Shown: positions 16,804 through 24,692 of the stretch, one piece after another
How the letters are laid out: the number at the start of each line of letters is the position of its first letter
Position numbering within the stretch: the first letter of the stretch is position 1
Assembly: GCA_020401865.1 (NCBI GenBank)
Contig: JADCAS010000004.1
Location: 1 to 64,000, forward strand
DNA: 64,000 nt
From: Phenylobacterium sp.
GTDB taxonomy: Bacteria > Pseudomonadota > Alphaproteobacteria > Caulobacterales > Caulobacteraceae
Direction of reading: 5' to 3'
The notes under the pieces: generated by a model
Seen by the model: the letters and a program-made list of their open reading frames with translations, nothing else
Told to the model about the DNA's origin: nothing
Databases searched by the model: none
Made by a program: the position numbers and the translations under genes

Positions 16804-17655
16804 ATGTCCGACGCCGAGTACGCGCCGCCCAAGATCTGGACCTGGAACCGCGAGAACGGCGGCCGGTTCGCCAACATCAACCGGCCCATCGCCGGCCCGA
16901 CCCATGACAAGGATCTGCCGGTGGGCCGCCACCCGATGCAGCTCTACTCCCTGGGCACGCCCAACGGGGTGAAGGTGACGGTGATGCTGGAGGAGCTGCT
17001 GGCCCTGGGCCATACGGGCGCCGAGTATGACGCCTGGCTGATCCGCATCAACGAAGGCGACCAGTTCTCCAGCGGCTTCGTCGACATCAACCCGAACTCC
17101 AAGATCCCGGCCCTCCTGGACCGCAGCGGGCCGAAGCCGATCCGGGTCTTCGAATCAGGCGCCATCCTGGTGCACCTGGCCGAGAAGTTCGGCGCCTTCC
17201 TGCCCACCGAGCCGGGCGCCCGGGCGGAGTGCCTGTCCTGGCTATTCTGGCAGATGGGCAGCGCCCCCTACCTGGGCGGCGGTTTCGGCCATTTCTACGC
17301 CTATGCGCCGTTCAAGATCGAATACGCCATCGACCGTTTCGCGATGGAGGTGAAGCGCCAGCTGGACGTGCTGGACCGTCGCCTGGCCGAGAGCGAGTTC
17401 ATCGCCGGGCCGGACTTCACCATCGCCGACATGGCCATCTGGCCCTGGTACGGCGCCATGGCCAAGGCCGAGCTCTATGGCGGCGGCGAATTCCTGCAGG
17501 TGCACGAGTATGTCAACGTCAACCGCTGGGCCGACGCCATCGGCGCCCGGCCGGCGGTGAAGCGCGGCCGCGCCGTGAACCGCCCCTTTGGCAAGCCCGA
17601 GAGCCAGCTGCTGGAGCGCCATGACGCCAGCGACTTCGACAAGCTGACGCTCTAG
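16804..17655 (+). CDS. YghU-like glutathione S-transferase (283 aa)
   Basis: A GST-fold disulfide-bond reductase of the YghU/YfcG branch. After an N-terminal extension rich in Trp and Asn (IWTWNRENGGRFANINRP), the thioredoxin domain has YSLGTPNGVKVTVMLEEL, where Thr-Pro-Asn replaces a catalytic Cys/Ser. NPNSKIPAL and FESGAILVHLAEKFG are the glutathione-binding elements. The C-terminal helical domain carries FTIADMAIWPWYG. YghU binds two glutathiones and reduces small disulfides; this role follows from the family. Divergent from the Tat-SDR and convergent, with a 4-base overlap, on TauE. Confidence 0.92.
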   Translation: MSDAEYAPPKIWTWNRENGGRFANINRPIAGPTHDKDLPVGRHPMQLYSLGTPNGVKVTVMLEELLALGHTGAEYDAWLIRINEGDQFSSGFVDINPNSKIPALLDRSGPKPIRVFESGAILVHLAEKFGAFLPTEPGARAECLSWLFWQMGSAPYLGGGFGHFYAYAPFKIEYAIDRFAMEVKRQLDVLDRRLAESEFIAGPDFTIADMAIWPWYGAMAKAELYGGGEFLQVHEYVNVNRWADAIGARPAVKRGRAVNRPFGKPESQLLERHDASDFDKLTL

Positions 17656-18428
17656 ACCCAGCCTGCGAGGCGGGCGGCCTGGTAGGCGGCGAGGCTGGTG
17701 ACGAGGACTCCCACGGCGCCGGTCAGGATCCGCTGGGGCGCCAGCTTGACCATCAGGCCGGCGAGGGGCGCGGAGATGAGACCGCCTGCGACCAGGCCGG
17801 CCACCGCCGTGGCATGGCTCGTCAGGTCCCCGGCATCGGCCCAGTGTCCGGTGAGGAGGGCCGCCAGGAAAGTGGCCGAGATCGTTGAAGTCACGACGAA
17901 CTCGGCCGTGTTGGTGGTGCCGATGCTCGTCCGCGGATCCCCGCCGGCGCCCACCATGGCCGTGGCCACCGTCGGGCCCCAGCCGCCGCCGCCGATCGCG
18001 TCGAAAAGACCGCCGAAGAAGCCGAGGGGGCCGCTGTACTTCACGGGGAAGAGCCGCGGCGCGGGCCCCTTGAGAGCGCGCCAGAGGATCACGCCACCCA
18101 TGAGGGCGAGGTAGCCGGTGATCCAGGGCTTCAGGATCGCCCCGTCGATGGAGGTCAGGACGAAGGCGCCCAGGGCGCCGCCGATACACCCTCCGATCGC
18201 GAGGGGGGCGAACAGCTTCCAGTTCACGTTGCGGTGCCAGGCGTGGGATCCGGCCGAGGCGGCCGTGGTGAAGACCTCGGCGGCATGGACGCTGGCGGAG
18301 GCCGCAGCCGGGGGCACGCCGACGCTTAGCAGGACCGTGGAAGACACCACGCCGTAGGCCATGCCCAGGGCGCCGTCGACCGCCTGGGCCAGAAAGCCCA
18401 CCAGGGCGAACAACAGGAACTCTTCCAA
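17652..18428 (-). CDS. TauE/SafE-family sulfite/anion exporter (258 aa)
   Basis: A polytopic inner-membrane protein with repeated hydrophobic helices and the family's Gly/Pro-rich motifs: VDGALGMAYGV in the first half and FFGGLFDAIGGGGWGP in the second. Eight or so segments fit the family size. TauE/SafE members export sulfite, sulfoacetate or related organosulfur anions. It lies directly downstream of an Rrf2 regulator whose Cys cluster fits sulfur or iron-sulfur sensing. The start is ATG at MEEFLLFALVGF. The exported substrate is inferred from family only. Confidence 0.9.
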   Translation of the reverse strand: MEEFLLFALVGFLAQAVDGALGMAYGVVSSTVLLSVGVPPAAASASVHAAEVFTTAASAGSHAWHRNVNWKLFAPLAIGGCIGGALGAFVLTSIDGAILKPWITGYLALMGGVILWRALKGPAPRLFPVKYSGPLGFFGGLFDAIGGGGWGPTVATAMVGAGGDPRTSIGTTNTAEFVVTSTISATFLAALLTGHWADAGDLTSHATAVAGLVAGGLISAPLAGLMVKLAPQRILTGAVGVLVTSLAAYQAARLAGWV

Positions 18429-18466
18429 GGACGGCGCTCCCTCCGAGGAGAAGAGCCATGCCCGAC

Positions 18467-18498
18467 AATTCCTAGAGATGCGATAGATTTAATTTCCG
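18467..18498. promoter_or_regulatory. AATTYCC direct repeat before tauE
   Basis: The short AT-rich spacer between the Rrf2 gene and tauE holds AATTCCTA (18467-18474) and AATTTCCG (18491-18498), 24 nt apart. Read on the tauE strand the first is TAGGAATT, reminiscent of half-sites bound by Rrf2-family regulators. A weak, inferred operator candidate. Confidence 0.3.
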
Positions 18499-18505
18499 GA
18501 CGGGG

Positions 18506-18940
18506 TCAGGAAATCTGAAAGGGCGGAGACTCGCGAGCCGCTCGGGCCAGGGTCCAGCCCTCAAGCACGGCCGCCACGGCCTCGCGGGCGGCGACCAGGG
18601 CGGGATGGACCGGGCAGGTCGCCACGTCCGGACAGGCCTCGCAGGGGCGGTAGGCCGTCTTCGAGGCGCAGGGCGCCAGGGCGAGGGGTCCGTCCAGGGC
18701 CCGAATGACGTCGGCGAAGCTGATCGCCTCCGGCGGCGCCGCCAACTGATAGCCCCCGGACCGGCCCCGGCTGGAGATCAGGAGATTATGGTGCTTCAGG
18801 TCCAGGAGGATGGCCTCAAGGAACTTGCGGGGCGCCGAGGCGAGCCGGGCGATCTCGGCGATGGAGGCGGGCCCGGCCGCCTCCCTCTGGGCGAGGTGGA
18901 TGAGGGCGCGCAGGGCGTAACGGGATCGCCGGGACAACAT
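18506..18940 (-). CDS. Rrf2-family regulator with C-terminal Cys cluster (144 aa)
   Basis: The winged-helix start MLSRRSRYALRALIHLAQRE is the Rrf2 signature. A recognition region SIAEIARLASAPRKFLEAIL and wing RGRSGGYQLAAPP follow. Four cysteines at 91, 100, 103 and 109 (C-x8-C-x2-C-x5-C) lie where IscR and NsrR carry iron-sulfur ligands, but the spacing differs from IscR. It could bind Fe-S, zinc, or sense sulfur species. The immediately downstream tauE makes a sulfur-anion response likely; that is inference. The start excludes a long upstream frame with no homology. Confidence 0.88.
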   Translation of the reverse strand: MLSRRSRYALRALIHLAQREAAGPASIAEIARLASAPRKFLEAILLDLKHHNLLISSRGRSGGYQLAAPPEAISFADVIRALDGPLALAPCASKTAYRPCEACPDVATCPVHPALVAAREAVAAVLEGWTLARAARESPPFQIS

Positions 18941-19017
18941 GAAGGGAGTATTGCGGCGACGAGGCGCGGCGTCCACATCCCAGCGCGTAACAGGCTCCCG
19001 TGTCGCCACGGCGAACG

Positions 19018-19045
19018 CCCCCCGGCCACCGGAGCGGCCGGGGGG
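19018..19045. other. GC hairpin upstream of the Rrf2 gene
   Basis: A perfect 10-bp inverted repeat CCCCCCGGCC / GGCCGGGGGG with an 8-nt loop lies about 80 bp upstream of the Rrf2 start. It has no T run on either side, so a standard intrinsic terminator is not supported; it may insulate the genes or be leader structure. Confidence 0.4.
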
Positions 19046-19181
19046 TGCGGGCCTCCCGGGCGCGCGCAGGGTACCGGCGCTGCGCCCTCCTCTTGCCTTC
19101 CGCTCCGGAGGGGGGAGCTCCGGTTGCGGCGAGGGGAAAAACTGGAGGCTCCGCCTTTCCGGGGGGCGGGGAGCGCAGACT

Positions 19182-20048
19182 TCAGAACCGCCAGCCAACA
19201 CCAATTCCCGCTGAGAACTGATTCTCATCCCCTTCGACGGCTACGATGGGACTGTCGGCGAAGTCACCCAGTAGGCGACTGTATCCAACCAGACCAAACA
19301 GCGACCATCTATCGTTGAGCCCATAGCTGACGTTCGCCGAGAGCGAAAAGTCTTTAGCTCCCGCCTCGACTTTCGTTGCTTTCAGCCCCGATAGAGCCGA
19401 GCCTTTCGGTGTGACGGAGAAATAGGTATCGGCATACTCGTCGCTAACAAAGCTAAGCGACGCCGAGGAAGAGACGCGCCAGCGCTCTCCGATAAAGGCG
19501 GTGTATGTGGCCGAAACGTCAGCCAGAACGCCGCCATGTACGTCAGTTGCGTCCGCCAGTACTTCCCCAGCGAGACGGATCGTATCACCCTCCCGCATCG
19601 TACTGCCGATCTCATAGGCGACAAAGGCGCCTAACTCCACCGCGTCGTCAATCTCCCCGAGGAGACGGACCTTCTTGGAATCGATATTCTTGTCCCGGCC
19701 AAAAGTGATGTTGAAGGCGGGCCCGAACTCCAGACCGCTTTGATCAAGCAAGTTCATTCGGCCTGAAGGGCCCTCGACGGCTATATAGCGTCGGTCGCCC
19801 CAGCGCGCTTCCCCGGCGATCAGAGGAACTGGAGCCATTTGCGAAGCGCCCTCGTATTCAGGAATACTGAGAACACCGACCCCTACGCGGCCACTCCACT
19901 CCCGACCCACTGAGATAGCCGGCGACTGGCTCGACTCTGCCACCGAAGAACTCTGCGCCCATACAGAGTTTGAAGCCGCCAAGGCAAGGGATCCGAAGAC
20001 CCAAGCTACCAGGTGGCTGCGTTTTGCAATGGGAGGAAAAGCGGCCAT
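19182..20048 (-). CDS. MipA/OmpV-family outer-membrane protein (288 aa)
   Basis: A signal peptide (basic N-terminus AFPPIAKRSH, hydrophobic core, end near SVWAQ) precedes a beta-barrel of the MipA/OmpV group. Conserved strands include GVGVLSIPEYEGASQMAPVP, GLEFGPAFNI and the closing FSAGIGVGWRF with terminal Phe, the usual outer-membrane assembly signal. MipA is associated with murein-synthesis complexes in E. coli; other members respond to osmotic or antibiotic stress. The sequence is less GC-rich than its neighbours. It is divergent from an AT-rich LysR gene, its probable regulator. Confidence 0.88.
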   Translation of the reverse strand: MAAFPPIAKRSHLVAWVFGSLALAASNSVWAQSSSVAESSQSPAISVGREWSGRVGVGVLSIPEYEGASQMAPVPLIAGEARWGDRRYIAVEGPSGRMNLLDQSGLEFGPAFNITFGRDKNIDSKKVRLLGEIDDAVELGAFVAYEIGSTMREGDTIRLAGEVLADATDVHGGVLADVSATYTAFIGERWRVSSSASLSFVSDEYADTYFSVTPKGSALSGLKATKVEAGAKDFSLSANVSYGLNDRWSLFGLVGYSRLLGDFADSPIVAVEGDENQFSAGIGVGWRF

Positions 20049-20118
20049 GGCCCAGACACTCCTGTCTTGCAGAGGCTCCAGTGCTGATACCGAGACCGCT
20101 GCTTGTGATAAGACCACT

Positions 20119-20181
20119 ATTCAGATATTCAACTTTTAAGGCGATCTGAAAAAATCGAGATTTAGAAATTCAAAAATGAAT
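20119..20181. promoter_or_regulatory. Divergent operator region between mipA-like and LysR genes
   Basis: The AT-rich spacer holds a perfect palindrome ATTCA-AAAA-TGAAT (20168-20181) and two more direct ATTCA copies at 20119 and 20127. LysR regulators bind dyads of this size at divergent promoters and usually repress themselves. The palindrome ends 7 bp before the LysR start, suited to autorepression. Inferred. Confidence 0.5.
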
Positions 20182-20188
20182 AGGTCGA

Positions 20189-21079
20189 ATGATGCCCGCT
20201 CTGGACTGGTCCCTGCTTCAAGCCTTTGTCGCCGTGGTGGAAGCAGGCTCTTTGGCGGGTGCTGCGCGCAAGACCGGCAGCAGCCAACCCACCATGAGCA
20301 GGCACATGGCGATCTTGGAGTCTGCCCTGGCCGTGCAGCTCTTTGACCGTACCGGAGCAGGGCTAGTTCTCACTCCGACAGGCGTCGCCCTCTATGAAGA
20401 CGCAAAGCGGATGGATGAAGTATCAAGAAAGATAGCTTTATCTGCCGCTGGCCATTCAGAATCTATTGCCGGAACGATTAGAATTTCAGCGAGTGAAATA
20501 ATGTCTGCCTTTGTGTTACCTTCAATTATAACTTCTTTGAAGATTGCTGAGCCGGAAATCGATATTGAACTTGTTTCGTCAGACAACACTTCAAATATTC
20601 TGCTTAGAGAGGCTGATATCGCGTTGCGTATGTTCCAACCTTCACAAGCCGAGCTGATCTGTAGAAAGGTTGGTAAGGTCAAAATTGGGATGTATGCTTC
20701 TCACGAATACATATCCCGAAATGGTGCTCCCGTATTTCCGGACGATGTCTTAAATCATAAACTGATAAGTGAAGACAAATTAAATGATACATTAGAAGGA
20801 TACAGATCCGCGGGAATCAATATTAATCGCGAGCAATTTAGTTTCCGCTGTGACAGTCGCTTAGTCCAATGGAAAATGGTTCTTGCGGGATTTGGTATAG
20901 GTTTCATTCAAACTGATGTGGGAGAAAATGAGCAAGGTGTTGTTAGACTTTTTCCAGGTATAGATATGTCTGAACTTCCAATATGGCTGACTACTCATGC
21001 CGAATTAAGAACTAGTCGTCGAGTTCGACGAGTTTTCGATTTTATTGCAAATGAATTGAATAAACAATATCGCGATTAA
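20189..21079 (+). CDS. LysR-family transcriptional regulator, AT-rich and probably acquired (296 aa)
   Basis: The N-terminal HTH reads WSLLQAFVAVVEAGSLAGAARKTGSSQPTMSRHM with the usual LysR order, and LFDRTGAGLVLTPTG ends the linker helix. A periplasmic-binding-protein-like effector domain (about 95-290) follows. Base composition departs sharply from the region: in 20521-20580 only 21 of 60 bases are G or C, where flanking genes are around 70%. Codons ending in A/T dominate the second half. This indicates recent horizontal acquisition. Its target is most likely the divergent MipA gene. Two tandem ATGs exist; the first is used. Confidence 0.9.
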   Translation: MMPALDWSLLQAFVAVVEAGSLAGAARKTGSSQPTMSRHMAILESALAVQLFDRTGAGLVLTPTGVALYEDAKRMDEVSRKIALSAAGHSESIAGTIRISASEIMSAFVLPSIITSLKIAEPEIDIELVSSDNTSNILLREADIALRMFQPSQAELICRKVGKVKIGMYASHEYISRNGAPVFPDDVLNHKLISEDKLNDTLEGYRSAGININREQFSFRCDSRLVQWKMVLAGFGIGFIQTDVGENEQGVVRLFPGIDMSELPIWLTTHAELRTSRRVRRVFDFIANELNKQYRD

Positions 21080-21349
21080 GTCTTTCGTCGCTGACACATA
21101 ACTTTATATTTATCGAAGTTTATTGCTTGTTGTATTTTTATAAGTAATTATTCGAGTGGTATCGACCCTCAAGTTTTCGGAGTAATACATGAATTCATTC
21201 GCACATTCAGTAGTCAGTGGATTTGGTGCGACGTCGATGAAGTTCGGGGCGCTGCGCCCTTGGCTCCGTCTCCAGTGGGATGGCTGCGAGGCATTGTCGC
21301 GCAAAGCCCGAGCGTCCACATCCCTAAAGTCACAGCCGGAGTCCGGACC
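21080..21349. other. AT-rich to GC-rich junction, little supported coding
   Basis: About 130 bases after the LysR stop remain AT-rich, then composition switches near 21240. A 54-codon open frame (21189-21353, ATG) crosses the junction with no recognised similarity. No direct or inverted end repeat was found, so the edge of an acquired segment is inferred from composition only. Confidence 0.4.
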
Positions 21350-22087
21350 TTGAAGAGAGCAGAAGCCCGGGACGTCTCGCCAACAGCCCCTTCCCAGGCC
21401 GATCCGGTCGTCGGGGTGGTCATCGGCGCCGGCGGGGGGATCGGCGCCGCCCTGGTCCAAGCCCTTGAGGCCTCCAGGCGCTACGACCGGGTGATCGGCC
21501 TGGGGCGGAACAGCGACCCGCCCCTGGACCTCCACGACGAGGCCTCCGTCGCCGCGGCCGTCGCATACGCCGCGTCGGCCGGCGACCTGAGGCTGGTGAT
21601 CCACGCCGCCGGCGTCCTGCACGGCCCCGGAATGGCCCCGGAGAAGAGCCTGTCGCGGATTGACCCGGCCGCCCTGGCCGAGGCCTTCGCGATCAACGCC
21701 ACCGGGCCCGCCCTGGTGATGAAGCACGTCCTGCCACGCCTGCCGAGGAGGGGCCGCTGCGTCTTCGCCGCCCTCTCGGCGCGGGTGGGCAGCATCGGGG
21801 ATAACCGTCTGGGGGGTTGGTACGCCTACCGCGCCTCCAAGGCGGCCCTCAATCAGCTGGTCCGCACCGCCGCGATCGAGCTGGCCCGGCGCAACCCCGA
21901 GGCCCTCTGCGTGGCCCTGCATCCCGGCACAGTGGCCACCGCCCTCTCCGCGCCCTTCGTCGGCGACGACCCCAAAGCCCAGAGCCCGGAGACAGCGGCG
22001 GGCAAGCTCCTGGCCGTGCTGGACGCCCTACCCGCCGGCGCCAACGGAGGCTTCTTCGACGCCGAGGGCCGGACCGTGCCCTGGTAA
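21350..22087 (+). CDS. Short-chain dehydrogenase/reductase (about 245 aa)
   Basis: A Rossmann dehydrogenase: cofactor motif VVIGAGGGIGAALVQAL, then HAAGVLHG, a catalytic Ser region in FAALSARVGSIG, and the YAYRASKAALNQLV Tyr-Lys motif. It resembles C-factor/CsgA-like SDRs, which act on small carbonyls or lipids. The start is uncertain. No ATG is available; a TTG with GGAG eight bases ahead is chosen here, while a TTG 90 bases earlier or a GTG just before the glycine motif are alternatives. It directly follows the AT-rich segment, so its native promoter may have been replaced. Confidence 0.75.
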   Translation: MKRAEARDVSPTAPSQADPVVGVVIGAGGGIGAALVQALEASRRYDRVIGLGRNSDPPLDLHDEASVAAAVAYAASAGDLRLVIHAAGVLHGPGMAPEKSLSRIDPAALAEAFAINATGPALVMKHVLPRLPRRGRCVFAALSARVGSIGDNRLGGWYAYRASKAALNQLVRTAAIELARRNPEALCVALHPGTVATALSAPFVGDDPKAQSPETAAGKLLAVLDALPAGANGGFFDAEGRTVPW

Positions 22088-22097
22088 GGGCGCCGGC

Positions 22098-24527
22098 TCA
22101 GCGGGACAGGCGCAGGGTCAAGCCTACAGTGCGGGGATCGCCGGGCTGGCCGGCGATGAGGCCGGTGTTTCCCGGTCCGACGGCGAGGAACTCGTTATAC
22201 TCGGCGTCGAGGGCGTTGCGGACCCAGGCGAAGACCTCCAGGCCCTCCTCGGCCCGGAAGCCCGCGCGCAGGCCCACCAGGCCGTAGGCCTTCACGTTCG
22301 TGTAGGCTGAGGGTGAGGCGTTGGAGGAGAAGTCCGATCTCCAGGACCCGTCGAGGCCCAGATAGACCTCTCCCTGCCTGCCGAAGAGCGCCGCCGGCCG
22401 GCGGGTCTCGGCGCCATAGGTGAAGGACCATTCCGACACGCCCGGAAGGCGGGCCCCCGAGATGTCGCAGTTAGCCGGACTGACCCCGCCCGGGGTCCCC
22501 GGCGAGCTCGGCGTCTGGCCGGAGGCGGCCGTCGTCCCGCCCGACAGCTCCGGCGGGCAGGGCGCATCGACGAACCGGACATAGCGGGCGTCGGTCCAGG
22601 CGGCGTTGACGTAGGCGCTGAAGAACGCCGTCGGCGCGATCGAGGCGTCGATCTCGGCGCCCTGGCTGCGCACCCGCCCGGCGTTGGCGAGATAGCCGCG
22701 CAGCACCCCCAGCTGGCCGTTGGTGACAGTGGCCTGGTAGTCCCGGATCTCGGTGCGGAAGAGGGCCAGGTTGACGATGGCGTCGAGGCCGGGGAACCGG
22801 GTCTTCAGTCCCGCCTCCAGGTGGTTGACGTCCTCGGGACGGATCGTTCCCGCCGCCAGGATAGGATTGCCCGCCGCATCCGTGGGCAGGCCGTTCTGGT
22901 TGATCCCGCCCGTCTTGAAGGCCTTGGCGTAGGTCGCGTAACCGAGGATGTCGCCAGTGAACCGATAGCTGGCGGTCAGGTCGTAGCTGAGGTTCCAGTC
23001 GCTGAAGCGCGGCGCGCTCTGCTGGGGGGCGTAGACGCTGCGCTGGGCGACCTTGACGGGATCGGTCTGGCCGAAGAGGACCGGGGCGCCCTGTCCGTCG
23101 AAGACCCGGCGCAGGTAGTAGCCCTCTTTCTCATCGTAGTTGATGCGCAGGCCGGGCTGCAGGGTCAGGGCCTCGGTCACCTTCCAGCTGACCTGTCCGA
23201 AGAGGGCGGCGCTGGTGTTTGTCAGCCATTGGGTGTTGCGCGCCACCAGGCCATCCAGCACAGCAGGGTTTGCAGCCTGGGCGCCCGTGAGGGTCCAGCG
23301 GCTGGCGTTGGCGCCCTGTTCCTCCGTCCCCTGGGTGTCGATCCGCTGGTGGAAGGCGAAGAGGCCGGCGACGTAGTCGAAATCACCGCTGGAGCCGTCA
23401 AATCGGATCTCCTGCTGGTACTGGTCCTGCTGGGAGGGGTTCTGGGACCTGCGGACGATGGACAGGCCGAGGAAGTCCCGGTCGTTCTCAGGTTTCCAGT
23501 CCCAGAAGCGCCAGGCGGTGACCGAGGTCAGGGTCCCCGTCCCGACGTCCCACTTCACCCGGGCCGAAGCCCCGCCGATGATGTTGCCGGCGTTCAGGCT
23601 GGCGTCGAGATCGGTGCGCCGGTCAAAGGCGTTGGTGCTGGGAACGGCGTAGCCCTGTGCGGCGGCCAGGGCGGCGTACTGGCGCGCGAGGGGTCGTTGG
23701 GTAGCGCCGGTCCGGACGTAGATCTGTGCGCAGCATTCAGGATCCTGGGCGCTGTAATCTGCGGCGAGCAGAATATCGAGGTCGGCCCTTGGCCGGATCA
23801 GGAGTTGGCCGCGGAGCCCCAGGTTGTCCTGGCTGTTCACCCAGGTTTGGGTCCTGACGTTCCAGATCGTCCCGCGCCGGGAGGTCGAGGACAGGGCGAA
23901 ACGCCCCGCAATGGTCTCTGTCAGGGGTCCGGAGATCGCCCCCTTGACCTGTCGGAAGTCCAGGTCGCCAAGGGTGACCTCCCCCTTGGCCTCGAAGGCG
24001 AAGGTCGGCGCCTCCGTCGTGATGTTAATGGCGCCGGCCGTGGTGTTTTTGCCATAGAGGGTTCCCTGCGGACCGCGCAGCACCTCCACCTGGGCGACGT
24101 CCAGGAAGTCGAAGGTCGCCGCGGCCGCCCGGGCGTAATAGACGTCGTCCACATAGATCCCGACGCCCTGCTCGAAACCGTCGCTGGTCAGGCCGAACGG
24201 CACGCCAAGGCCGCGGATGTTGACCGTCGTGTTCCGCGGATTGGAAGAGAAATACTGGAAACTGGGCGCCAGCTGCTGGAGCCGGCCGACTGTGAAGACA
24301 CCGGCGTCCTCGATCCGTGAGGCGGTCAGGACGGAGACCGCGACCGGGATGTCCTGGGCCGCCTCCGACCGCCGGCGCGCAGTGACGATCACCTCTTCCA
24401 GGGCCGAAGAGGCCCCCTCCGACACCGAATCCGGGGCCTCGGGGGCAGACGCGGCGCAGGCCTCCGGAGCCCCGACCAGAACCCCCAGGACCAGTGCAGC
24501 GACGCCGCCAAGAAGAAGATTGCGCAC
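22098..24527 (-). CDS. TonB-dependent receptor (809 aa)
   Basis: The signal peptide (MRNLLLGGVAALVLGVLVGAPEACA) is followed by a TonB box-like EEVIVTARRR. The plug has DIPVAVSVLTASRIED and VLRGPQGTLYGKNTTAGA near residue 150, and the barrel ends in VGLTLRLSR. The start codon is GTG with a GGGGG stretch upstream. It is in the same broad family as the receptor at 738-2924, with similar plug language, but shares little else visible in the barrel. An unusual CC pair in the extracellular part (QDPECCAQIY) may close a loop. Ligand unknown; it ends facing the SDR gene and is divergent from the photolyase. Confidence 0.93.
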   Translation of the reverse strand: MRNLLLGGVAALVLGVLVGAPEACAASAPEAPDSVSEGASSALEEVIVTARRRSEAAQDIPVAVSVLTASRIEDAGVFTVGRLQQLAPSFQYFSSNPRNTTVNIRGLGVPFGLTSDGFEQGVGIYVDDVYYARAAAATFDFLDVAQVEVLRGPQGTLYGKNTTAGAINITTEAPTFAFEAKGEVTLGDLDFRQVKGAISGPLTETIAGRFALSSTSRRGTIWNVRTQTWVNSQDNLGLRGQLLIRPRADLDILLAADYSAQDPECCAQIYVRTGATQRPLARQYAALAAAQGYAVPSTNAFDRRTDLDASLNAGNIIGGASARVKWDVGTGTLTSVTAWRFWDWKPENDRDFLGLSIVRRSQNPSQQDQYQQEIRFDGSSGDFDYVAGLFAFHQRIDTQGTEEQGANASRWTLTGAQAANPAVLDGLVARNTQWLTNTSAALFGQVSWKVTEALTLQPGLRINYDEKEGYYLRRVFDGQGAPVLFGQTDPVKVAQRSVYAPQQSAPRFSDWNLSYDLTASYRFTGDILGYATYAKAFKTGGINQNGLPTDAAGNPILAAGTIRPEDVNHLEAGLKTRFPGLDAIVNLALFRTEIRDYQATVTNGQLGVLRGYLANAGRVRSQGAEIDASIAPTAFFSAYVNAAWTDARYVRFVDAPCPPELSGGTTAASGQTPSSPGTPGGVSPANCDISGARLPGVSEWSFTYGAETRRPAALFGRQGEVYLGLDGSWRSDFSSNASPSAYTNVKAYGLVGLRAGFRAEEGLEVFAWVRNALDAEYNEFLAVGPGNTGLIAGQPGDPRTVGLTLRLSR

Positions 24528-24692
24528 GGAAACCCCCAGAACGCGAGATGATGAGACCTGCTCCTTCGGACTTAATCACCCATCTCACAACTAGGCATTA
24601 TGTGGATTTAGGTTCAGATTCTCTAAAAGGGGGTCAGGGATCGATGGGCGTCACCGGATTCCCCGCCGGCCGGTTCATGGCATAGTCGGCGT

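Noticed and set aside
19018..19045. Hairpin as an intrinsic terminator
   Set aside because: No T run follows on either strand, and no gene ends nearby in a suitable position.
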